From positions 95,703,178 through 95,767,177 of the forward strand of contig JAYESD010000011.1 of NCBI GenBank assembly GCA_036927565.1: a DNA stretch of 64,000 nucleotides, read 5' to 3'. The stretch is from Tuctoria greenei. Taxonomy: Eukaryota > Streptophyta > Magnoliopsida > Poales > Poaceae. Position numbers and translations under genes: made by a program. The notes under the pieces were generated by a model that saw only the letters and a list, made by a program, of their open reading frames with translations, was not told the origin of the DNA and did not search any database. Of the stretch, positions 20,979-31,829 are shown piece after piece (position 1 is the stretch's first letter; each line of letters starts with the position of its first letter).

Positions 20979-22551
20979 TGAAAAGCTACCAGAGGGGGGG
21001 AGGTGAATGGTAGATTTAAAAATCTTACACAGCGGAAACAATTAAACACCAACCCCTTCGGCAGAAAAACAATCTGTTAAAGAAATCATGTGTGAGACTA
21101 ATCTAAACGTGTTTCACCGTGAAAAAAGTGATAGATATTAGAGAGAATCAAGTCACAAAGACAACAAAACAAGAATCACTCAAATCCGTCGAGAAAAACT
21201 CAAGTTATGATCGAAAGATCAAACAAAGGTCAATCTGCCCTACCCGAGAAAAAAAAAACAGTTCTGGAATGCTGCAAATAAACTCGTGTAGATCGTAGAC
21301 CACAAATCCAATGACAGTGAAATTTTGACAGATGATATATAATCAAGTTTTGAAGACAACCCAAAAAGAATCACATCAATTGGATCTGTAAAACTCAAGT
21401 TATGATAAAACCACCGACGAAAGGTAGTGCTGTCCATAATCTCGACGAGTAAAACTTGTCTGGAACAAGTCGGACAAACAAGGCACAAAAGTTCCTTCAA
21501 ACTACGAATTTTATTCAATAGAACACAAGAGGAACAGCCCCAAAGTCGTTCACCACGCTGGGCTCCCTTTCTTATATGACCAGCTCGAAAGCCAACTTAA
21601 CTCAAATCAGGAACCTAATCCTACTCTGTTCACGAATTGTAACTTTCCATAACTACTTAGGATTCTTCTATACGCAGATAGAAGCAATATTAAGACTTCC
21701 AAAAACACCTTAGGAACATATACCATATTCCTAAACAACTCAAATTCGTGACCCACACGAAATCCTATCATAACCAACTCAAATCTTTCCATATTTGAGT
21801 CAAAACCCGACTCAGCCGCAGCCTGAGTCCATAACCTAATCGGATGGACCTTTCCGACCAACTCTTTACGTCCACATCTCTTCATCACGTCTCGGAACCA
21901 TGTAGCCACGTCCATTCACTTCTTGCACACGTGCAAACATCTTCCAATGACGTCCACGATACCTTCACATGCATTGTTCTTGATTCAATCATGCTGTGCA
22001 ACCTCCTGATTAGCTCAACCACAATTCCTCCTGAATTTGGTTGTTGGAACCTCATCTCCTCCCTGAGACTAGTCCAATGGATCCCATCACCAGCCATGTC
22101 TTGAACTCAAGCAACACCTGCACATGAATAAACAACCAATCCATACGAGCCCAAGTTCTCGACTTGACTCAAGTTAGTTCCGAACACAACACCTTATGTG
22201 AGAACCTCACATAAGCATGTTGCAAAACCACAGTAATACGATATCATCCATATCAACCAAAACGCGCCAAAAACTTAGCAAATGAATACTAAGCAACCTT
22301 TCCATAAAGCAAGTTCGAAACATTGCAAATGAAAAACAGAAGCATTGCAGTCAAGTTTCAGACCTTGCCAGAGCGACCCGGACCTTGAGCCGGAGCTAAT
22401 AAAAGCTAGTAGAACCTAGCGCCGGGGCTGAAGACAAAACTCACTGGAACTAACCAAAACTAGTCGGATCTTAATAAAAAGGTGTTTTGGTGATATTCAA
22501 AATTTTTATCATTAAAGCAAGTGTATTCTCTACAAGCCAATGTATTCAACA
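20979..22551 (-). repeat. solo LTR inside the CACTA element
   Basis: The block begins TGAAAAGCTACC and ends GTATTCAACA. CACA(T) flanks it on both sides (20975-20978, 22552-22555), which looks like the target duplication. Read on the minus strand it starts TGTTGAATACATTGG and contains a TATA-like CATATAAG near 21575. A second copy in the opposite orientation lies at 47853-48990. No internal genes remain. Confidence 0.65.
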
Positions 22552-23140
22552 CACATAGGTCTTACAGGCAGAGCAGCCGGAGAGCCAACCAGAGCTCCTC
22601 TTTCACCGGCACCGGATGCCCACTGGAAGAGGAGGATGGGGAGGAGAAAGATTTAGGTTTTCTTTTGTTGTTTTAGTTGATGTTGTTTTTTTCTTTTCCT
22701 GTGTTTGTACTTTTTTCTTGTGTTTTGTAATATATTGTTAATGAAAGCATGTGTTACCTGTGTTCATCTGTGTGATGAATATTATCTTGTGTGTTCAACT
22801 AATGAATGAATTAATGAATTTCATTGTTTGGCGACGTGTTCATGTCTCTCCGTAACCAAAGACAAAGGAGACGTGCTTTCTGTAAAGTACCTCTCATTTA
22901 TTTCGCAAATTGGACACACGCTTTGTTAGATCCACATCTCCCTTTTTTCAGAGAGAAGGGTGCGTCTTGGATACCTACTTAACTAAGACGGTCTTTATTG
23001 TAACACGTCTCCTTGTATGTTCAACCGAGCCATGTCAGATCCTCGCTGAAGCGGGCTCATCTCGCTTAACCTTATCAGAGATGCACACCTTTGAGCTTCT
23101 GCCCATCTTTCTCTCCTATTTGAGTTTCTTACGTAGTTTC

Positions 23141-23611
23141 CCCTGACCTGGTCTCTACGAATAAACTTTATAGACCCAATTATAAATGTTATATTGAAAC
23201 AGCAAACTGGTAATTGCCCAATAAGTGTCTTGTGTCCATGGTATTGTACAAGCTAGAGTTACAAGGATTGACGTACTTCTCAAGTTCAAGGTCGGAAAGT
23301 ATGGAACATTTCTTTCATCATCAAATGTTTTATCATGTGAGCATACATTTAGCGGAATAAAAAATGCTATTGGTCAATCCCAAAACATTGAGGTCGGCAC
23401 TCAGAACTTGTCGTAACAATCAGAAATCAGAAATGCACAACCCTTGAATAATAGAGTATCCTTTCTGGACAGTGGTATGGGATCTAACCCAGACAAATAA
23501 ATAAGCAGGATTGAGATGCTAAACAGTAGTTCCAAGAATGGTGACTAAATTGTTTCATTGGAATGTGTAGCTATGAACACTTGTACAACTGGTATAGATG
23601 AAACACACTAA
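23141..23611 (+). repeat. hAT-like relic of the composite unit, continued
   Basis: It matches 14770-15210 and 55435-55870: ACCCAATTATAAATGTT, CAAGCTAGAGTTACAAGG and so on. The protein trace is the C-terminal hAT-like block (DPIINVI, QTGNCPIS). It ends where the long LTR starts with TGTGACAC. Confidence 0.6.
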
Positions 23612-23619
23612 TGTGACAC
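23612..23619. repeat. left 8 bp of a long LTR split by the Tat element
   Basis: TGTGACAC precedes the Tat insertion, whose target duplication GACAC supplies the last five bases. Joined to CCGG at 36778, this gives TGTGACACCCGG, mirrored by GGGTGCTACA at 39618. Confidence 0.6.
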
Positions 23620-24501
23620 TGTCAATGTTTGGATCCAGCAGATCTCCCGACACTACCTTTTGTAGATCGAGGAGTTGTAGTTCAGTAATGGGCGCGCAGA
23701 GATTCAAGAAGGTGAAAGACAAATGGACACGGAGTTTTACGTGGTTCGGGCCGCCTGAGCGTAATACCCTACTCCACGGGGTGTGTTAGTGTTGTATTAA
23801 GCGTGTGAGTCTAGAAGAAGCTCTAGAAGAAGAAGCTCATCTAGCTCAAGGAGTTTAGTAGTGGTCTGGAACCGTCCTTTGTGTATCGTCGACCATTCCT
23901 TTTATAGTACAAGGACTGGTCGTTACACCATTAGCCTGGCCCAACATGTGGCCCCGGCGGTTACACATGCTTGATACACAATAAATGAGGTTAATTACCC
24001 TTAATATCCTGGTAACATGCCTTAACAGTGTCGTCACCAGTATTAAGGGCCATCCGATCGTGTGTCACTAATATGGAATTAATGACACTTAATTGGGTCT
24101 TGAAGTCTTTGATTGCTCCTTGAAGGTCAGGAGCCGTTGGGGGGTCCACCAGTCTGATTATTGAAGTTGAAGGTCCAGTGGTTGCCACGTGGCAGCTCCG
24201 GAGCTTACCGTCGTGGACGGGTAGGTCTGGTGCTGTTGGACACATGTCAGTACTGGAGCTTCCCTCTGTCTGGGGTTAGGTCCGAGGATGCCATACCGGT
24301 ATCTAGTCCGGAGCTTTACCATGTGTGGGCGATAGCTCCAGTCTTATGATACACGTGGCGGCCCTAGGACTAACCATGTTGGGGAAGCAAGTCTGATTAC
24401 ACCTGACATGTGGCGCCTTCGGAGGTCTTCAAATCTGGTAGATGGAGTTTCCTTGTGATCTTTACAATTCCAAGGGGTATCTCGTACGTAGGGTACCGAC
24501 A
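23620..24501 (-). repeat. Tat LTR (3' LTR in element sense)
   Basis: It runs from TGTCAATG to ACCGACA on the plus strand, with a minus-strand TATA box (CTATAAAAGG) at 23898-23907. In a 450-bp stretch I count roughly 37 differences from the partner LTR, many of them C/T or G/A. Confidence 0.95.
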
Positions 24502-24520
24502 GTGGCCCCCTGGGCCCACC
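24502..24520 (-). other. polypurine tract of the Tat element
   Basis: The minus strand reads AGGTGGGCCCAGGGGGCCAC directly before the 3' LTR. The G-rich tract and the following TGTCGG fit a plus-strand primer site. The other Tat-like element has the similar AGGTGGCCCCGGGGACCAC before 3204. Confidence 0.6.
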
Positions 24521-25037
24521 TCCGGGAGAGACCTTTTGGATGAAGTCATTCCGCCGGAGGTGGGTCCATTCTTCGGTTTTTGAGCCGTGTCTTCAAGGGT
24601 CTTCGGACGTGCCATTGGCGATAGTTCACTGTTAAACCTCCGCCGCGTGGCATATCCTGGAGGCGGCAGGTGAGATCTCAGCGTGCGGATCTCACGCAAT
24701 TGAAGGTCGCCGGTTCTCGATACGAAAATTGTATCGATTCCGCGCGCCCTATCAGGTCGCCGCCTTCGGGTTTCCCGCCTTTCATGATGACAACCATTTG
24801 CCTGGGGTAAGAACCTCGACTTGATCGTCGGGGTGGCCCTGGCCCCCTTGTCATTGGCAGGGTGAAGTTTTTGACTGGTATCGTCGGCTCCTCTGCGATT
24901 TCCATCCAAGCGTTGTGGGGGCTTATTTAAGAAGGAAAGTACGCAACGTTTGGGGTTCTTTACGCCTTTCATTCGAACTTGCGCTCAAACCTTCCAAAAT
25001 TTTGCTTGCCTTTCCTATCTTGCCTCGCTGTGCCGCG

Positions 25038-28000
25038 ATGGAGTTGGGTCTCCGCCAGAGCCGACTGAAGACCGATGATGATTTGAAGAAGGTCCGGGCC
25101 CTCATGGGACGGTCCCCTGACTTCTTCAACCACTTGGTCCGCACTGGCAAGCATCCGTTCAAGAAGGAACACGCTGGCGACATGGTGTACTTCTCCGCGT
25201 ATGCCATGATGGGGCTGATCCCACCTTTCTCCTCTTTCTTCTTGATGCTACTAGACTTCTATGGTCTGCAGCTGTACAACCTTGGCCCCCACTCCATTCT
25301 CCTGGTGTCCATCTTTGTCCACTTCTGCGAGATGTGGGTGGGCATTCCACCCTGCATTGAGCTCTTCCGCACCTTCTTCACTGTCCAAACTACATGCAGG
25401 AGTGACGAGTACCTTGGCTTCTACTATTTTGTGAAGCGCAAGAAGTGCCCGTACAAGTACTTGCGATCGTTCCCTTCTGGGAAGTGGGGTGACTGGAAAA
25501 AGGATTGGATTGTCATCAGGGTGGAGGAGCATGAGAAACTGGAGCTGCCAGAAGGCCTCCCAAACATCGACACTGCAGTTTGGAGTGAAGCTCTGGTGTT
25601 GTCGGACGCCTTCAACCCTACTCTGACCAGGATCCGCCTGTGCGTGGAAGGAGGGGTGACACCTCAGGCGGTGTTTTGCAACTTCCTGACCATCAGGTGG
25701 GCTCCGCTGAAGAGGAGGGAGAAGCTTGCTTGGGCCTCAACACTATGCTGGACGATGACCGGATCGAGACCGGTTCGAAGTCCAACATGGAGGGTGCAAC
25801 TTCGGAGTTCTACCTCAAGAAGTTCCAGCACAGCATCGACATCGAGAGTGACGACTTGGCTCCGCCGGCAGCTTTCCTCCCTTTGAACATGGAGGCGGAG
25901 TTCAGCAGGGAGCTCTAGCGAATGATGCTGGTGCTTGACGACCTTGGTGTCGTTGAGAGGCGTTTGACCACCGGGTTGGCGATCTCCGAAGCTCCTGAAG
26001 GCGACTTCGTTCCCGCCCCTAAGCCAAGAACTGAAGTCGTAGGCAAGGGCAAGGAGTTGGCCGAGCCCTCGAGCCGTAAGAGGAAGCATGCCGACAGAAG
26101 GTCTGTCAGGCCTCCTTCTTCCACGACGGCTCCTTCTCCCTGGAGGAGGATGTCTACTACGGCGGCATCTACTCCAGCACCAGCATCTTCCCAGGGTGCT
26201 AGCTCCGGCCATGTGACTCCAGTACCAGGGCCAGCTGAGGGCTCTGGGTCTGTAGGTCCTTCTTGGTCGAGGGGGGCCTCGACCAGGGCAACACCGATAG
26301 CAGCAGCAAGCTCCGGGGGACCGTCCGAGACTACCACGCCAGTGGCGGCTTGGGCCAGTCCGGAGCATCCGGAGAAGAGGTTTCGTGCTAACTCGTGCGG
26401 AAACCTTCCGAGGTAATTTTTGATTTTTTACCTCAGTCGGTTGTTTTATTGTTATGTCTGTATTTTGAGTCTCTTCATCCTTCATCCACAGCGTGCCAAA
26501 GAAAAGGGCTGAAGCTCCGGTCCCTGCAGCAGCAGTTGATGCTGTGCAGGCTGAAGCTCCAGCTCCAATTCCAGCGCCGCCCCAAGAGGTGGCTGAGGCT
26601 ACGGCAGCCCCTATGTTGGTTGTCGTGGTCTTGGACCTCGACTCATCCCCAAAAGCTCCCGTGGTAGCGCCGGACCACGGGAATGAAGATGTACCAGCGG
26701 CACCAGCCTCAAAGGTTGAAGCTCTGGGCTTGGATGCTGAGATGTTGGACGCTCCAGCCGCAGAGCCGGGGGTAGCTGCGATTCTGGCCCTAGAGCCGGA
26801 TGTTGTTGAAGCCCTGGCAGTTGAGCCGGTGGTTAATGAGGTCCCGGCAGTGGAGCCGGGTGTTGATGAAGCTTCAACACTTGAGCTGGTTGTCGAGGAA
26901 GCTCTGGCGGTAGAGCCAGTTGCTGCAGAAGTTTTGGCTGTTCAGCTGGTCGTTGAAGAGGTTCTGGCGTCCGAGCCAGTTGCTGCGGAGGTGTCGGCGC
27001 CTGAGCTGATGGTGGTTGACACGCCAGCGCTTGAGCCCTTGATGGTCGAAGCGTCAGCAACTGAGCCAGGGGCGGAGGAGGCGCCTGCGCTAGAGCCGGA
27101 AGTAGCTCCTACTCCGACTGAACATTCAACACCTGTTCCATAAGTGGTGATCCCAGAGGCGCCCGCTGCTGAGCCAGGGTGCCAAGATGAAGCTGGTGGC
27201 CCCCCGCCTGAGGGGCCAATTGTTGATGACCTGGCGGTGGGACCTTCAAAGACAATTCTGGAGGTCGAAACTTCTGCCGCAAGTACTTCCTCGGCGGTAG
27301 CCGAGGCTATCTCGGAGGACGGCCCTAGTGCCTTGGAAGCTCAGGGAACCGCTCTTGTAGAGTGGGACCCAATTTTTGTCGCTGAAGATCCGCTGGAGCC
27401 AGCGGAGAGGACCCCGGCCGGTCCGGACCCGATCCACCTATCGTTGTCTATTGACAACGCCTGCTCCAGTCTTCGCCAGGTCCAGCTGGCTTTCTACCAC
27501 GACGGCAAGGCCCTCGAGGAGGAGCGCCAAACCCTTAGGAGGTGGCGCAACCGACTCCATTTCGAGACCAAGCTGGCGCAGTCGAGGCTGGCTGACGACA
27601 AGGAGTGAGTGCAAAGGGAGAAGGTCTGACTGGAGTACTAGGGTAAGCTGTTGGATGAGAGGGAAAGCATGACGCGAACCCTCGACAACCAGTCCCGGGC
27701 CATCTATGAGCAGGCCAAGGCTGCAAATAGCACAGTGGATGATCGCCAGGAAAGGCAAGCCGCCATCCACGATAGTCTCGTCAAGCACAGGGTGGCTCTT
27801 GAAGCGTCGGAGAGAAGGCTCGAAGATGAAGAGCAAAAATTCCTGGAGCTGTGGGACGACCTCGTGAAGAGGGAGGAAGAGCTTGTCCAAAAGACAGCTC
27901 TGGCTGAAAAGAGCCTCGAAGAACGCACCAAGAAATTGGAGGAGCGTTGCGAGGAGGAGGAGAAGAAGGCCTGGGAGTGAGGGCAGGATCTCTACAAGCA

Positions 28001-28589
28001 GGAGAATGCCATCGTCGCTAGGGAGAAGAAAGTGCGAGGCCGAGAGAAAGATCTAGTCAACCGTCGGAATTAGATCCACCTTCGGGAGGAAGAGCTCAGC
28101 AAACTTGAAGGGCGGGTTGCTGAAAAGATTCAGCAGAATGCCATAGAGGTGGAGCGTCTTGCTCAGGAGAGCTTGGAGCTTGTGGCGGCCAGAAGATCTT
28201 TGGCGGAGATTCGTAGCGCAAGGGTTGCGGAGTCCCAACAAGTTTGGGAATTCCGGGGCAAGGCCAACGACGCGCTGACGCCAATGGGCTTCAGTCCCGT
28301 GCGTCCGGATGATCCGGAGCCGGAGGTGGACCAGCCGTTGGAGGCGCTGAGTTCAGTAGGAAACAAGCTCACTAAGATGGGCGATGTCATCGCGGACCAG
28401 CTGGAAACTGAGGGACAGTCCCTGGCGATGAATGTCACGGAGTTCGTGCTGACGTGCTACACCAGCCGGGACCCTCGATTCCCTCTGGACCGGGTGCTTG
28501 AAGGCCCCATCGAATGAGAGGGTGAAGCCGCTCGAGCCAGCGTATCGGAGGTGACCCAGAAGGTCGCCCAGTTCTTCCATAGGGTATAG
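25038..28589 (+). pseudogene. antisense gene of the Tat element with one intron, broken
   Basis: It starts at ATG 25038 (MELGLRQSRLK). Residues 1 to about 290 form the conserved domain (DMVYFSAYAMMGLIPPF, LDFYGLQLYNLGPHS, CEMWVGIPP). A Pro/Ser/Thr/Arg-rich linker leads to a 79-bp intron (26413-26491). Exon 2 stays in one frame from 26492 to the stop at 28587. It encodes about 15 acidic Ala/Val/Glu/Pro repeats and then a long Glu/Lys/Arg coiled coil (LVKREEELVQK, LEERCEEEEKK), ending in a Pro/Asp-rich tail. Breaks: a one-base deletion near 25735, a TAG at 25916 (Trp in the other copy), and stops at 27141, 27606, 27627, 27639, 27978, 28071 and 28515. It resembles the grass 'putative gypsy type transposon' family. 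Its role is unknown. Confidence 0.85.
26413..26491 (+). other. intron of the Tat antisense gene
   Basis: The donor is AG|GTAATT and the acceptor CACAG|C, with a T-rich interior. The unspliced frame stops at once (TAA 26414). Removing the 79 bases restores a phase-2 join between NLP and VPKKRAE. The homologous element keeps a donor (GTAAGC at 1273) at the same place. Confidence 0.7.
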
Positions 28590-29903
28590 GACCATCTCTC
28601 TGTAGCTCCCGCTTGCATTCTCTCTTCCTCTTCTTCTCCAATTTTGTAATCTCTTGTCTCCAGATGAATGAAATCCAAAATTTTTTATGAATTTCATTTT
28701 TTGTCTTCAACACCTTTGTCTCACTTGGCCCTTGGTAGATGTACACAATTTGATTGTGAACATGTACCAAGAGGATGTAACAGTTGTTGAAGACTTGCGT
28801 GCTTCGAACTTGTAGAATGTAGGTCCGATGTCTTTGATAGTGTAGGCTCCCTAAGGCTGTCGGAGCTTAGTGGCTATAGCATTGACCATCGTCGGAGCTT
28901 AGTAGCTTCGGCAGTAGTCTCCATCAATGCGTAAAGCATCGACGGTTAGCCCTCTGGGGTGTCAGAGCTTGGTAGCTCCGGCATTGACCACTGTCAACAT
29001 GTAGTGTATTGACAATAACTCCTCTTTAGAGTCTTCCCACCATCTTCACGTTGACGGCATGCTCCCTAGCTTTACCGGAGCTGAGTAGCTCTTGTGATGC
29101 TTATGTCAATGTTTGAACATCGACCACAAGCCACCTAGAGGATGTCGAAGCTTTGGTAGCTCCAGCTTCATTCACCATCATCATGAAATATTTATTTTTC
29201 CTGCACACTGATGTCAAGAAAAACAGTAAAATTTGTTTCCTATCTATAAATTCATTGCGGCTTACTGTTCCCGAGAAAGTTTTAGGTCGAACACAATTCT
29301 AAATACAATCAAGAGTGTCGTCTTGTTTCCTTCAGGTCCGATCGTTTCTGGACTCGCCTTACTTCGGCCTACCGGGGTGTAGGTACAGTGGCGTACTTAT
29401 GGTGCATGACCACGCTAAGTCGATAGCACACTCCGGCCCTAGATTCGCTTGGCAGCATTCAGACGAGTAGACCATCAACAATGTTTGAACCCGGAAGAAT
29501 AGACAATGCAACTCGAATTGTACATAAATTGGTCGAGCTAAAATTTCTTAAGAACTGTGCAACTTTGTTATAGACAAGAAAGAGAAAAACAAAAAATATT
29601 GAGCCTGTACAAAGTAAATGCACGTGGAGTCTGTTTTCACACAATGATGTCTTTCATTATAGGTCCAGGGTACATGGGAAATAAGTAAACTCTTAGGGTA
29701 CGGAAGCAGGCTAAGTGTGTTTCGTTTCTCGTTTGACCTAAGGTAGCTAGCTACACTCTTAATTCTAAGACTGTGACAAGTGTTGCATGGACGTTGCGGA
29801 CCTAACGGGGTAGGTCCGGCTGTCCTCCCGGAGGAGCTACCCAACTCTGTACAATGACTCTATAACATACATCACATGTATTTACAGACTCACCTCCGTG
29901 ATA
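28590..29903. other. non-coding 3' region between the two opposed Tat genes
   Basis: I see no gene here. 28830-29170 contains repeated GGAGCTTRGTAGCT-like phrases with CATTGACC spacers, a loose tandem array with a period of about 60-70 bases. AATGAATGAAATCC near 28665 could serve polyadenylation of the antisense transcript. Confidence 0.5.
28830..29170. repeat. degenerate short tandem repeat in the Tat 3' region
   Basis: The phrase (T)CGGAGCTTAGTAGCT or a variant recurs at about 28862, 28892, 28965, 29077 and 29148, alternating with GCATTGAC/CATCGAC. The period is irregular. Confidence 0.55.
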
Positions 29904-31000
29904 TTAAGCGTAGAACTTACGGAGGTGCTCGATGTTCCAAGGATTAGGGAGAGGTGTCCCATCCTTGGTTGCCAAGTGAACGCATCCAGGACGGGATACT
30001 TTGATCACTCGGAAGGGTCCCTCCAAACTGGGGGAGAGTTTGTTTAACCCTTCTCTTGATTGTATTCTCCGTAGCACCAGATCGCCTTCCTCGAGCTGTC
30101 GGATGTGTACATGTCCTTGGTCATAGCGCCGAAGAGCTTGGCGGTATCGGGCATTCCGAACAGCTGCTCGGCACCTTCCCTCTTCATGGAGGTCAAGGTC
30201 TTCACGCCAGAGCTGGTCCTGCGTGGCTTCGTCGAAGGTCTGGACCCGGAGCGACCCCAAGCTGATTTTCGGAGGAAGGATTGCTTCAGCTCTGTACACC
30301 AGGAAGAAGGGTGTCTCTCCAGTTGACCGGTTTGGAGTTGTCCTGTTGGCCCATAGAGTGGGCGGAAGCTCTTCGATCCTGTTGGCTCCATGTTTTTTCA
30401 GGCGCTCATATGTGCGCGTCTTGAGCCCTTTCAGGATTTCTGCATTTGCTCTCTCGGTTTGGCCATTGCTTGCCGGGTGAGCTACAGAGGCTTAGCTGAC
30501 TTGGATGCCAAGGTCTTTGCAGTATCCTTGAAAATTAGAGCATGTGAATTGGGTCCCATTATCTGTTATGATTTTGTTCAGGACTCCAAATCTGCATACG
30601 ATGGACTGCAAGAAGTTGATAGCTGATTGTTTGTTTATTGTCACAACTGGAGTTGCTTCCGGCCATTTGGTGAACTTGTCAATGGCAACATATAGGAACT
30701 TGTAACCTTCGATGGCTCTTGGGAAAGGTCCCAAGATGTCCATCCCCCACACAGCGAAAGGCCATGTAGGAGGTATCATTTGTAGAGGCTGAGCCGGTGT
30801 GTGAATTTGCATTGCATGGAACTGGCATGCTTCGCATTTCTTCACCAGCTCAGTTGCATCCTGGAGCGCTGTAGGCCAGTAGAAACCATGCCGGAAGGCT
30901 TTACCGACCAGCGTGCGGGAAGACGCTTGGTTCCCACACTCGCCTCCATGGATTTCTGCGAGGAGCTCGCAGCCTTCTTCCCTTGTGATGCACCGCATTA
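29904..31000 (-). pseudogene. Tat integrase and C-terminal pol
   Basis: The zinc-binding segment is visible as EEGCELLAEIHGGECGNQ, HGFYWPTALQDA and CEACQFHA. The catalytic core has MDILGPFP and ITDNGTQF. An in-frame TAA follows at about 30494, where a Tyr is usual before ASVAHP. After the stop the frame continues with the third acidic site (GQTERAN), PTLWANRTT and TGETPFFLVYRAEA. The end, YDQGHVHIRQLEEGDLVLR and EGPFRVIKV, is the usual C-terminal SH3-like segment. No chromodomain is seen, as in other Tat elements. Integrase would insert the cDNA; the stop leaves it inactive. Confidence 0.85.
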
Positions 31001-31745
31001 GGACGCCGTTGGCACCGCGCCGGTAGAGATCCCCTTCTACTAGCATGTATCTTTTAGCCAAACTGACTATTCGGTAAGCGGATACATCATCATCAGGAAG
31101 GAGTTTGTCTTTCAAGTAGCTCCGGATCTCTGAGATCCATGCATTAGACCTAGATTGAGCATTTGAGTCTTGCGTGCTGGGTTGCTCGGAGCTTCCAGCA
31201 ACACCTACGACCCTTGATGGCTGCCATGGTAACAGGGCCATCGGGGCCGCCAGCTTCGGGATGCTAGTCTCGCCCCCTTCGATCAGTTCGGCAGGCTGAG
31301 CTGTGGGTTTTGGCAACCTCTGGACGAAGGTTACGTCAGGAGCCAGAGCTCCGGTTGACGCTATCGTCGAGAGTTCGTCAGCTTCAACGTTATGGACACG
31401 CTGGACGTGGTGGAGATCTAGGACTTCGAAGTCCTTCTGAAGCCTCTGGACTTCAAGGAGATAAGCAGACAGTTGAGGGTTGTTACAGGAGCATTCACCC
31501 TTCACCAGTTTAATGATGAGCTGCAAATCTACCTTGACCAACAGCTGCTTGACACCATATGATAGTGCCACCTTTATTCCGTAAATGAGTGCTTCATACT
31601 CCGCCATGTTGTTCGTCGCCTTGAAGTCAAGGTGGACCGTGTATTTTACCTTCTCCCCGGTTGGAGCGAGGAGAAGGACTCCAGCTCCGGCCCCTTGCTT
31701 TTGCATGGAGCCGTCGAAGTAGAGGGTCTAGTGAGGCTTGGTGAA
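31001..31745 (-). pseudogene. second (archaeal-type) RNase H domain of Tat pol
   Basis: The sequence reads TLYFDGSMQKQGAGAGVLL, then ATNNMAEYEALIYGI, VKVDLQLIIKLVKGE and VQRVHNVEADELS. The Asp, Glu and Asp expected for RNase H are there in order (DGS, EYEAL, VDLQL). A TAG stands just before TLYF, where a Trp is expected. Tat elements are known to carry such an extra RNase H between the Gypsy RNase H and integrase. A linker follows, rich in Pro/Ser and continuous with the integrase frame. Confidence 0.75.
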
Positions 31746-31829
31746 TACCGGAGCCTTAAGCTCTGGCTTCTGCTCACTAGGGCCCCAGGGTTTGATGGAG
31801 AGGGGGTCCATTCCGCCATGAAATCTGCC

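Larger units (their letters stand above)
20185..23137. mobile_element. non-autonomous CACTA-type DNA transposon, degraded
   Basis: The left end reads CACTACATCAGAAAAGC. The right end GAGTTTCTTACGTAGT is a degenerate reverse complement of it and lacks the last G. A 3-bp duplication TTC lies on both sides (20182-20184, 23138-23140). Both subterminal regions are filled with GAGACGTG/CACGTCTC-like motifs in both orientations (for example 20210, 20283, 20393, 22830, 22870, 23003), which is typical of CACTA transposase-binding arrays. There is no transposase. A 1573-bp LTR insertion (20979-22551) splits it; without that, the element is about 1.38 kb. It carries a short promoter-like and coding-like segment. 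Confidence 0.72.

Noticed and set aside
21607..21915. 102-codon minus frame with a partner at 48362
   Set aside because: Both are in copies of one LTR near its TATA box. The partner frame is broken and nothing supports translation.
25664..26485. Long minus-strand frame of 273 codons opposite the Tat antisense gene
   Set aside because: It is Arg/Ser-rich low complexity, a reverse-strand shadow of the Pro/Ser/Thr linker, and is not shared by the homologous element.
28830..29170. Possible minisatellite with function
   Set aside because: The period is irregular and the match is loose. It is kept only as a repeat feature, as nothing points to a role.
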